From the NCBI GenBank assembly GCA_900550765.1, contig URTC01000158.1, forward strand, positions 1 to 5,056: a stretch of 5,056 nt of DNA, written 5' to 3'. The first letter of the stretch is position 1, and the number at the start of each line of letters is the position of its first letter. The translations under genes and the position numbers were made by a program. Shown here one piece after another: positions 1 through 5,056 of the stretch. Source of the DNA: an uncultured Clostridia bacterium. GTDB lineage: Bacteria; Bacillota; Clostridia; Christensenellales; QALW01. The notes beneath the pieces are model-generated. The model did no database searches. It saw nothing but the letters and a program-made list of their open reading frames with translations, and was not told the DNA's origin.

Positions 1-18
1 GTTGCTTATGCTATCCAC
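1..18 (-). CDS. 5' end of a divergent leftward gene (six codons only)
   Basis: On the minus strand a strong Shine-Dalgarno run, AGGAGGAG (bases 31-24), is followed by GTG at 18-16. The spacing is 7 bases from the end of AGGAGG. The frame then stays open to the left edge and reads M-D-S-I-S-N. An extended -10 box lies upstream at 89-81, so promoter, leader and start codon are in sensible order. Only six residues are visible, so the product cannot be named. The gene would be divergent from the nitroreductase-like gene. The call rests on the ribosome binding site and spacing alone. A chance purine run is the alternative. Confidence 0.42.
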
Positions 19-80
19 CCTTGCTCCTCCTGCACATTTCTGCTGTCGCAAAGTTAGTTTTGTATTGATATTCTCAGATC

Positions 81-89
81 ATTATAACA
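81..89 (-). promoter_or_regulatory. Extended -10 promoter for the divergent leftward gene
   Basis: Read on the minus strand, bases 89-81 give TGTTATAAT, a perfect TATAAT with the TGn extension. Transcription would start near base 74, leaving a leader of about 55 bases before the GTG at 18. No good -35 hexamer lies 16-18 bases upstream, where the sequence is GC-rich. That is tolerated for extended -10 promoters. Confidence 0.4.
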
Positions 90-211
90 TAGAAAATCGG
101 ATACGGGCCCTATTTTTTCATACAATCGTGCATAAACCGAGCATCATCGCGGTGCAGCGCAACGAAACTATAGCATCCCAATGTTCTAATCAAACGTTGA
201 ACGGTTTCCCC

Positions 212-238
212 AAAAAGCTTTTTTGCTTTGTCAGCAAA
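212..238. promoter_or_regulatory. Overlapping palindromes at the nitroreductase promoter, candidate operator
   Basis: Two perfect symmetric elements overlap here. AAAAAGCTTTTT (212-223) is a 12-base palindrome. TTTGCT (222-227) and AGCAAA (233-238) form an inverted repeat with a 5-base gap. The second covers the candidate -35 hexamer and much of the spacer, which is where a repressor would block RNA polymerase. A run of T follows, so a weak 6-bp terminator-like hairpin is the alternative reading. No regulator gene is visible in the window. Confidence 0.35.
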
Positions 239-251
239 TTTTTGTTATAAT
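223..251 (+). promoter_or_regulatory. Sigma-A type promoter for the nitroreductase-like gene
   Basis: TTGCTT at 223-228 serves as a modest -35 (first three bases match TTGACA). It is separated by exactly 17 bases from a perfect TATAAT at 246-251. Transcription would start near 258, giving a leader of about 75 bases before the ATG at 332. Within that leader AGAGT/ACTCT (256-260 with 269-273) and TCTGCG/CGCAGA (271-276 with 305-310) can pair as competing short stems. Confidence 0.55.
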
Positions 252-319
252 AATAAGAGTAAAAAGGAACTCTGCGGTTTAAAAAGTCAGGCTTGAAAGC
301 GAAGCGCAGATGCAAAGAA

Positions 320-324
320 AGGAG
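320..324 (+). promoter_or_regulatory. Ribosome binding site that decides the nitroreductase start
   Basis: AGGAG at 320-324, inside AAAGGAG, precedes three consecutive in-frame ATG codons at 326, 329 and 332. Spacings are 1, 4 and 7 bases. Only the last has a normal distance, so 332 is preferred. The in-frame TTG at 293 has no comparable site upstream. Confidence 0.6.
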
Positions 325-331
325 CATGATG

Positions 332-1042
332 ATGAATCTATATCCGTCTATTTTTCAACGAAGATCCTGCCGCAAATATACTCTGCAGCCGCTGGAGGAA
401 AAATTTCTGAAAGAAATCGAACGTGCAATTGCAGGCTTTGAGCCTCTATTTCCTGAATGTCCGCTTCAGTGGCGGTTCACCAATAAAGTAAAGGGGCGGT
501 TTTATGTAGAAGCGCCCCACTATATAATCATAAGCGGACAGGGATCCCCAAACGAAAGAGAAAATGCCGGATTCTTGTTTGAACAGCTCGTCCTATGGTT
601 TGATGCTATGGAAATCGGCTGCGTGTGGCTTGGTGAGTCAAAAGACGCTGAAACGCCCCCTTTGAAAGATGACATGATTGCCATCGGATTCGGGCTTACA
701 GCAGAACCAGTCCACAGAACAGGCGAACAGTTCAAGCGCAAACCAATCGAACAGATCACCAACGCCCCAGAAGACCCTTGTATGCAGGCCGTTCACCTGG
801 CTCCTTCCGGACTGAATTTGCAGCCCTGGTATTTAGAAAAGCAAGGAGATAAGGTTTTAATATATAAGCAGAAATTAAAGCCGCCCCTTTCCCTTTTTTA
901 TAAGCATTCGGATCTTGATATGGGCATTGCGCTGTGCCACTACGCTTTAGCCTGTAAGGAAACCGGAAAGCCGTTTCGTTTTTCGCGTTCCGCGGCCTTA
1001 AAAGAAAAAGCCGGATTTCTGCCTTTTGGCGTAATTGAATAA
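332..1042 (+). CDS. Nitroreductase family protein, TM1586-like (putative FMN-dependent oxidoreductase)
   Basis: This 236-residue protein resembles the TM1586-type putative nitroreductases (TM nitroreductase family), cytoplasmic flavoproteins built from two nitroreductase-like halves. The physiological substrate of the family is unknown. What is visible: an N-terminal I-F-Q-R-R-S-C-R-K-Y signature (residues 7-16), typical of FMN-phosphate binding in nitroreductases; a central hydrophobic helix ending E-I-G-C-V-W-L-G (94-101); R-K-P-I-E (136-140); A-P-S-G-L-N-L-Q-P-W (157-166), the second-half motif that normally lines the flavin pocket; and D-M-G-I-A-L-C-H-Y (196-204), the closing helix. There is no signal peptide or membrane segment. 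The start at 332 is chosen from the ribosome binding site; the open frame could be extended to a TTG at 293. The gene seems monocistronic, with its own promoter and a terminator about 115 bases after the stop. The family call is good. Reduction of nitroaromatics or quinones is inference. Confidence 0.85.
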   Translation: MNLYPSIFQRRSCRKYTLQPLEEKFLKEIERAIAGFEPLFPECPLQWRFTNKVKGRFYVEAPHYIIISGQGSPNERENAGFLFEQLVLWFDAMEIGCVWLGESKDAETPPLKDDMIAIGFGLTAEPVHRTGEQFKRKPIEQITNAPEDPCMQAVHLAPSGLNLQPWYLEKQGDKVLIYKQKLKPPLSLFYKHSDLDMGIALCHYALACKETGKPFRFSRSAALKEKAGFLPFGVIE

Positions 1043-1157
1043 TGGCATTCCCAAAACCGCCCCTTCATGAGGCCAGGGATCTGCAGCATAAAAATTTCTG
1101 CGGCAGCGTTCAATTGTTTTTTTAATCTACCCTTTTATGCCGCCTCTTTACAGACAC

Positions 1158-1187
1158 AAAGCTCCCCCTTGCACGGGGAGCTTTTTT
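1158..1187 (+). terminator. Intrinsic terminator after the nitroreductase-like gene
   Basis: GCTCCCC (1161-1167) pairs perfectly with GGGGAGC (1175-1181) around a 7-base loop, and a run of six T (1182-1187) follows. Three A (1158-1160) can extend the stem into the T run. The site lies 115 bases after the nitroreductase stop and insulates it from the next promoter. The reverse direction lacks a good T run, so it is best read as rightward only. Confidence 0.85.
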
Positions 1188-1317
1188 ATATCGCAGCCTT
1201 CAAGCAGCGCGGACGCGTTTGCTGCTTCTCTTCTGGTTGCGCTCTTATGAAGGAAATTCAACGGCCTTCGTTTTTACAACAATTAAAATGATTTTTAACA
1301 TCTTTGTTTTTATCCTG

Positions 1318-1326
1318 TGCTATAAT
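1318..1326 (+). promoter_or_regulatory. Extended -10 promoter of the apiosidase-like gene
   Basis: TGCTATAAT (1318-1326) is a perfect TATAAT with the TGn extension. The best -35-like hexamer, TTAACA at 1295-1300, is 20 bases away, which is too far for normal spacing, so recognition probably depends on the extended -10. Transcription would begin near 1333, giving a leader of about 44 bases. It is the only promoter-like element between the preceding terminator and the hydrolase start. Confidence 0.6.
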
Positions 1327-1340
1327 ACCCCGGAAATAAA

Positions 1341-1359
1341 GCGTACGGGCACAGTACGC
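1341..1359. promoter_or_regulatory. Perfect inverted repeat in the leader, candidate operator
   Basis: GCGTAC (1341-1346) and GTACGC (1354-1359) are exact inverted copies separated by 7 bases (GGGCACA). Placed at about +8 to +26 from the predicted transcription start and just before the ribosome binding site, this is a classic position for a repressor that gates a sugar-utilisation gene. The transcript could also form a 6-bp hairpin here. No T run follows, so it is not a terminator. The regulator family cannot be told from the site. Confidence 0.5.
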
Positions 1360-1366
1360 AAAAATC

Positions 1367-1372
1367 AGGAGG
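1367..1372 (+). promoter_or_regulatory. Ribosome binding site of the apiosidase-like gene
   Basis: A perfect AGGAGG ends 4 bases before the ATG at 1377. An out-of-frame ATG at 1373-1375 directly abuts it but is too close to be used. The 1377 start also gives the expected N-terminus of the DUF5060 domain. Confidence 0.75.
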
Positions 1373-1376
1373 ATGC

Positions 1377-3446
1377 ATGAATATTTCTACCAATGTATTC
1401 AAGCGCTGCGAAATTGTTCTTCACAGCACTAAGGAATACGAAAATCCCTTTATGGATGTTGACATTGACGCCGTTTTTACGCATGAAAGCGGCAGAAAGA
1501 TCACTCTGCCCGGATTTTGGAATGGTAAAAACGAGTGGAAGGTCCGCTTCAGTGCAGACAGACCCGGAACATGGAGCTACACCGTAACCTGTACAGATCA
1601 AGAAAATCCGTCTCTCTGTGACAACGGCATTATCGAAGCTCTTCCGTGCCATCCGCAGACCAAGCTGGAAAAGCACGGTTATGTGCGGCTTGATCCTCAA
1701 AAGCGCTATATGGTTTATGAGGACGGGACTCCTTTCTTTTATCTAGGCGATACCCATTGGATGATGCCGGATTATGAGCGCCTGCATGAATGCAATTATC
1801 CCGGCTGCACCTGCGGAAATCAGTTTAAGCATACGGCAGACGACAGGATCCGAAAAGGATTTAATGTATATCAAACATACTTCAGTGCCGCCCGCACCGC
1901 TACTACCCGCGGCGGTACACCTAGCTGGTGGAAAAAAGCGTATACACTGATCGACCCGGAGGCCTTTAACCAGACCATGGATATTATGATAGAATATCTG
2001 GCGCAAAACGGTATTACAACAGCACTGGGCTTCGGCACCCATTATGCAACCATTCACTCCTTTCATCAAGACCCCAAGCCGCTGCTTGCTTTTGCCCGAT
2101 ACTGCGTAGCCCGCTATGCTTGCTATCCGCTGATATGGATCACTGCCCAGGAGATCACCAATTTAAAGGAAAACGCCTTTACCCTGTGGAAGCAGGTAGG
2201 GCAGTTGGTAGGCGAGCTTGACGGATATCACCGGCCCAACGGCGCGCATATGCATGTTCATCCTATAACCGATCCCCGATCCGCTGAGCTGAACCGACAG
2301 CCCTGGCATCAGTGGTGGACGGTACAGGGCGGCCACGGCGGCTATGATCAGCTGCGCCCGCGCAGCTTTTACCAGGGCTATTATGAAAACACAGAAAACA
2401 AGCCCTTTATTGAAACCGAATGCCAGTATGAGGATATTCACTGCAGCGGCTTCTGCGGACATGACGCTCCCAGAATGGGCGCCTGGCAGGCCGTACAGTG
2501 CGGTTCCGCGGGCTTTACCTACGGTGTTACCGGGCTTTGGGCCATGGGCTGGAATCAAAAAGATGATCAGAACTTGATCGACTATTCTCCGGAACCTTGG
2601 TTCGTAGGTCTGGATAAACCGGGGTCCGAACAAGTCTGCTATATGAAAAAATTCTATGAATATGTGGGCTGGAGCCAGCTTACGCCTAGTTTTGGTCATG
2701 AGCTGGGCATATTTGAAATGCGCAAATATGTCTCCATTTCCCACAAAGAACAGGATATTTTTATTTATTACTTCTTTTCCAAAGATCCCGAAACCGGAAC
2801 TTTGCGCGGATTAAAGAAAAATACGCGCTATCAGGCACGCTGGTTTGATCCGATAAATGGAAAATTTATCGATCTTCCCGCCATTACCACCGAAACCGGA
2901 GAAACCGATATTCCGCCCCGCCCGTCCTTGCGTGACTGGGTATTGCTGTTAAATACCGCGGACTTAGGCGATTATGAAACGGAAATCTATCCGGAATATA
3001 TCCAGCCGATTCCCGCTGCAGACGCCATTTTAGGCGAAGAAATTAAAATCGCAGCGTTAAAAGCAAGCTCAGAAGAGGAGGCCCATCCCGCTGAAAATTT
3101 GACCGACGGCAATCCCCAAACGTATTGGCGCGGGTTCGCCCCCCTGACCTCGCAGACTATCACCGCGGATTTAGGCTCTGTACAAGAGGTGGGGTATCTG
3201 CATATCGAGTGCAATATGCCTGCAATGCGTTTTATCGAATTTCGTATTTACGGCTCCGTTGACGGCGAGCACTATGAAATGCTGGCCGAACGGCTCGGCC
3301 GCTGCGTTGCCGTAGGGGGAAAATTCCCCCGGTTCTTTGATCCGATTAAAGGAAATTACCGCTATATCCGGTTATTTATCAATTCTACAAATGAAGCGCC
3401 GCAGCTGGAACTGAGCAAATTTGCAGTTTACAAAAAGGGTGAATAA
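1377..3446 (+). CDS. Apiosidase-like (DUF5060-DUF4038) glycoside hydrolase with C-terminal F5/8 type C domain
   Basis: This 689-residue protein is a probable intracellular glycosidase. Order of parts: an N-terminal beta domain like DUF5060 (about 8-72; N-P-F, L-P-G-F-W-N-G and R-P-G-T-W-S-Y motifs); a TIM-barrel of the apiosidase-like DUF4038 family (about 100-430); a beta domain (about 440-527) like the putative collagen-binding module that often follows; and a discoidin (F5/8 type C) carbohydrate-binding-like domain (about 555-686). Barrel landmarks are Y-L-G-D-T-H-W (122-128), G-F-N-V-Y-Q (161-166), Y-P-L-I-W-I-T-A-Q-E (250-259), E348-C-Q-Y-E352 and G-F-T-Y-G-V-T-G-L-W (379-388). E259 and E348 are my candidates for the catalytic pair. 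Relatives include the GH140 apiosidases that remove apiose from rhamnogalacturonan II, but family membership does not fix the sugar. There is no signal peptide, so it should be cytoplasmic, which is unusual with a discoidin domain. A Cys-rich segment (C139, C144, C146) interrupts the barrel. It has its own promoter and terminator. Confidence 0.9.
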   Translation: MNISTNVFKRCEIVLHSTKEYENPFMDVDIDAVFTHESGRKITLPGFWNGKNEWKVRFSADRPGTWSYTVTCTDQENPSLCDNGIIEALPCHPQTKLEKHGYVRLDPQKRYMVYEDGTPFFYLGDTHWMMPDYERLHECNYPGCTCGNQFKHTADDRIRKGFNVYQTYFSAARTATTRGGTPSWWKKAYTLIDPEAFNQTMDIMIEYLAQNGITTALGFGTHYATIHSFHQDPKPLLAFARYCVARYACYPLIWITAQEITNLKENAFTLWKQVGQLVGELDGYHRPNGAHMHVHPITDPRSAELNRQPWHQWWTVQGGHGGYDQLRPRSFYQGYYENTENKPFIETECQYEDIHCSGFCGHDAPRMGAWQAVQCGSAGFTYGVTGLWAMGWNQKDDQNLIDYSPEPWFVGLDKPGSEQVCYMKKFYEYVGWSQLTPSFGHELGIFEMRKYVSISHKEQDIFIYYFFSKDPETGTLRGLKKNTRYQARWFDPINGKFIDLPAITTETGETDIPPRPSLRDWVLLLNTADLGDYETEIYPEYIQPIPAADAILGEEIKIAALKASSEEEAHPAENLTDGNPQTYWRGFAPLTSQTITADLGSVQEVGYLHIECNMPAMRFIEFRIYGSVDGEHYEMLAERLGRCVAVGGKFPRFFDPIKGNYRYIRLFINSTNEAPQLELSKFAVYKKGE

Positions 3447-3482
3447 AAAAAGGCTGGTGCATAAGCATCAGCCTTAATTTTA
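3445..3482. terminator. Bidirectional intrinsic terminator between convergent genes
   Basis: An 11-bp stem with one G-T wobble joins 3450-3460 to 3465-3475 around an ATAA loop. It begins four bases after the hydrolase stop. Rightward the stem is followed by AATTTTA. Leftward the A run at 3445-3449 becomes an uninterrupted U tail next to the stem, so the hairpin should work at least as well for leftward transcripts from the transporter. Confidence 0.85.
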
Positions 3483-3555
3483 TCAAAGCTCTCGTATTCA
3501 AACTCCGTTCTTTCAAACATAGCTTTTCATATCAAAATCTGCCCCGCTTTCTCTT

Positions 3556-3704
3556 CTCTCCCTCTAACGATAGAGAGCAAGCATCAGCGAGCCTGTGGGA
3601 GCAAAAGCTTACCGCATAAACAGAACTCCTGCTTTTTCTCTCCCTCGTCAAAGCCTGCGTTTTGACACCTTTCTCGGCAGAGGGAGGCTTTTGCGGCAGG
3701 CTTT
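3556..3704. repeat. Structured intergenic repeat-like element with CTCTCCCTC motifs and nested hairpins
   Basis: The nine-base motif CTCTCCCTC occurs twice as a direct repeat (3556-3564 and 3638-3646). After the second copy come two adjacent hairpins: GTCAAA/TTTGAC (3647-3652 with 3661-3666, 8-base loop) and an 8-bp stem with two G-T wobbles (3668-3675 with 3680-3687, loop GGCA). CTCCCTC (3640-3646) is also an exact inverse of GAGGGAG (3680-3686). Larger perfect inverted pairs enclose these: GCAAAAGC/GCTTTTGC (3601-3608 with 3687-3694) and AAAGCCTGC/GCAGGCTTT (3650-3658 with 3696-3704). From general knowledge, hairpin repeats with CCTCCCTC...GAGGGAG ends are scattered in gut Oscillospiraceae genomes; identity with one of those families is inferred from memory. 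A leftward open frame over this stretch is probably not a gene. Confidence 0.55.
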
Positions 3705-3755
3705 AATTTTTGCAATAGATAAAAAAGCAAATTTTCTTGGCTTAAAATAGGGTTC

Positions 3756-3779
3756 ATATTTCCATTTATTCGGAAATAT
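3756..3779. repeat. Perfect 8-base inverted repeat downstream of the transporter
   Basis: ATATTTCC (3756-3763) and GGAAATAT (3772-3779) are exact inverted copies around an 8-base AT-rich loop. Neither side carries a clear T run, so it is at best a weak terminator or 3'-end stabilising hairpin for the leftward transporter transcript. No coding frame is convincing around it. Confidence 0.4.
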
Positions 3780-3827
3780 ACATCTATTTTCCATACCATA
3801 TTAATAACATAAAAGCCCTTTTGTTCT

Positions 3828-3852
3828 TTCTGCTCTTTCTTTCGCAGCAGAA
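3828..3852. repeat. Inverted repeat just after the transporter stop codon
   Basis: TTCTGCT (3828-3834) pairs exactly with AGCAGAA (3846-3852) over an 11-base loop, starting nine bases beyond the leftward stop codon. On the leftward transcript it is followed by an A-rich rather than U-rich stretch, so it is not a standard intrinsic terminator. It could protect the 3' end of the message. Confidence 0.35.
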
Positions 3853-3861
3853 TGCCATAGT

Positions 3862-5056
3862 TTAGTTTTCCTTTTCCGGCCAATCCCGAAAACGCCGCCA
3901 AAGCCCCGCCCCGCAAAGGCACAAAACACCTCCGAAAAGCGCCGCAGCGAGCCAAGCTCCGGCCACAGCCGACCAGCCGCCGTTTTGAGAGATTGCCGCC
4001 GTTGCCCAAGCAGAGACGGCACTGCCAATATAAGTACAGCAATTCAGTCCCCCCGAAACCAATGCCGTACAGCGATATCTTGAAAAATGCGCCGGAACCA
4101 AACAGATCAGGAAATAATTTACACCATGCATCATTCCCTGCGCCACCGCAGCTGCCAATACCGAAACAGCGGCACTGCCGGAAAGCACCAATACTGCCAA
4201 TGCCGCGCTTCCGATGCCAAAAAAGGCTGCCGTACCAAGCATTTCATTTTTTATAACCTTTTTGCTGCTATAAGCGGCCACCTGCAGACAAAGCATCGTA
4301 AAAACCGGCAATACCACACCGCTTAAAATCGAAACGGCACTGCTGAGCGAAAAGCTCTCCGCCACCAAAGTGGGAAGCCAGGAGGAGATACCGTCCCTCA
4401 GAATTCCCTGCAGAATGACCGCCGGCATTACGATGGCCAAAACCGCAGCAATCTGCCGCATATTCGCGCCCTCCCACCGGGGCTTTATTTTCTGCACCGT
4501 GCTTTGTCCATTAGAGATGTTCCGGCTTAAAACCGCCCACAGCACACACACGCAGCTGCCCAGCAAAGCGGCAGAAAAAAAGACCCAATGCCAACCGGCA
4601 ATCCGCAGAATCAGCGGAACAGTCAAATATACGCAGATCGTAGCGATTGCACTTCCCCAAGAAACATGAACACAGGCTTTGCGATAGGTATCTTCATCAA
4701 ATAAATCGATCATAAGCTTTACCATCGGCGGCCATATCATAGCCTGTGCAAATCCATTCACGCCCCATAGTACTGCCATTTGCCCCGCACTTTGACAAAA
4801 CGGCAAAAAAAAGTTGACTGCCGACGCACAACCAAGTCCGCCAAGAATCAAATACGCAGGCTTTATTTTATCGCCTAAATATCCGCTGACCAGCTGCCCT
4901 GCGGCATAGGCGGCGGCATTTACCGTAAGCACTGCGGCAGCCTGTGTCTTGGCAAAGCCCTCCTGCTGTACGATTTCAAGAAAAACGGCCGAATAATTAA
5001 TGCGCGTAATATAGCTGGTAAAATAAAGTGCCGCAAAAAGAAAGATCATTCTTTTC
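3862..5056 (-). CDS. MFS transporter of the organophosphate:phosphate antiporter (GlpT/UhpC-like) type, 5' end possibly cut by window edge
   Basis: This leftward gene encodes a membrane transporter with about 12 hydrophobic helices in two halves joined by a hydrophilic loop (about residues 175-197). Counting from the first visible ATG (5049-5047), I see 395 residues ending E-K-E-N before TAA at 3864-3862. Features of the organophosphate:phosphate antiporter family are present: R16 in helix 1 (Y-I-T-R-I-N-Y-S), R218 in helix 7 (G-I-L-R-D-G-I-S-S-W-L-P-T) and H154 (G-W-H-W), matching by context the two arginines and the histidine that handle phosphate in GlpT. The MFS motif G-Y-L-G-D-K-I-K-P (56-64) follows helix 2. 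Likely cargo is a phosphorylated sugar or glycerol phosphate exchanged for phosphate, which is inference; UhpC-like members act as sensors instead. The frame stays open upstream to the edge (K-R before the ATG), with no ribosome binding site in the seven visible bases, so the true start may lie outside. Confidence 0.87.
   Translation of the reverse strand, partial: KRMIFLFAALYFTSYITRINYSAVFLEIVQQEGFAKTQAAAVLTVNAAAYAAGQLVSGYLGDKIKPAYLILGGLGCASAVNFFLPFCQSAGQMAVLWGVNGFAQAMIWPPMVKLMIDLFDEDTYRKACVHVSWGSAIATICVYLTVPLILRIAGWHWVFFSAALLGSCVCVLWAVLSRNISNGQSTVQKIKPRWEGANMRQIAAVLAIVMPAVILQGILRDGISSWLPTLVAESFSLSSAVSILSGVVLPVFTMLCLQVAAYSSKKVIKNEMLGTAAFFGIGSAALAVLVLSGSAAVSVLAAAVAQGMMHGVNYFLICLVPAHFSRYRCTALVSGGLNCCTYIGSAVSAWATAAISQNGGWSAVAGAWLAAALFGGVLCLCGAGLWRRFRDWPEKEN

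Noticed and set aside
2..250. Rightward 82-codon open frame at the left edge
   Set aside because: It has no ribosome binding site, its product resembles no protein family I know, it runs through both candidate promoters and it ends within the -10 box.
1247..1275. GAAGG/CCTTC hairpin followed by five T as a second terminator
   Set aside because: The core stem is only five base pairs with an 11-base loop, and it lies downstream of a much better terminator with no gene between them.
1067..1291. Rightward 74-codon open frame after the nitroreductase gene
   Set aside because: It passes straight through the intrinsic terminator at 1158-1187, lacks a ribosome binding site and has no protein-like composition.
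2163..2744. Leftward 193-codon open frame
   Set aside because: It lies entirely opposite the well-supported hydrolase domain and reads as a shadow frame, with no ribosome binding site or family resemblance.
3541..3720. CRISPR array suggested by repeated CTCTCCCTC motifs
   Set aside because: There are only two short copies with no evenly spaced spacers, and the surrounding symmetry is that of hairpin repeats.
3584..4042. Leftward 152-codon open frame
   Set aside because: Half overlaps the transporter in another frame and the rest is translated repeat hairpins. The sequence shows low-complexity stretches from the repeat and no recognisable domain.
3987..4669. Rightward open frames opposite the transporter
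   Set aside because: They are antisense to a coherent 12-helix transporter and have no translation signals or recognisable features.

Overview
The window looks like a chromosomal segment from a low-to-mid GC Gram-positive gut anaerobe of the class Clostridia, probably of the Oscillospiraceae/Ruminococcaceae type. I infer this from purine-rich AGGAGG-type ribosome binding sites, sigma-A style TATAAT boxes with extended TGn motifs, short U-tailed intrinsic terminators, the protein families present, and a CTCCCTC/GAGGGAG hairpin repeat like those scattered through genomes of that group. The taxon is an inference, since there is no marker gene in the window.

Layout from left to right: (1) Bases 1-18 probably hold the first codons of a leftward gene (GTG start with a very good ribosome binding site), divergent from (2) a rightward nitroreductase-like flavoprotein at 332-1042. 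The promoter region between them contains both candidate promoters and inverted repeats. (3) A 334-base gene-free stretch (1043-1376) carries an intrinsic terminator at 1158-1187 and the promoter, candidate operator and ribosome binding site of the next gene. (4) A 689-residue multidomain apiosidase-like (DUF5060 - DUF4038 - beta domain - F5/8 type C) glycoside hydrolase fills 1377-3446. (5) A 415-base gene-free stretch (3447-3861) holds a bidirectional terminator and a structured, repeat-like element. (6) A leftward organophosphate:phosphate antiporter-type MFS transporter (3862-5056) runs off the right edge.

The hydrolase appears to be a single-gene transcription unit with its own promoter and terminator. 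It has no signal peptide, so it probably acts inside the cell on oligosaccharides or glycosides that have been imported. The transporter faces it and may share the terminator. Co-operation between the two in carbohydrate use is possible, but it rests on proximity alone. The nitroreductase-like gene is a separate unit and shows no evident functional link to the hydrolase.

I do not see a convincing new defence, mobile or RNA-based system. The most interesting points are the cytoplasmic apiosidase-like enzyme with a Cys/His-rich insertion, the perfect inverted repeat just downstream of its promoter, and the two-hairpin repeat between the convergent genes.
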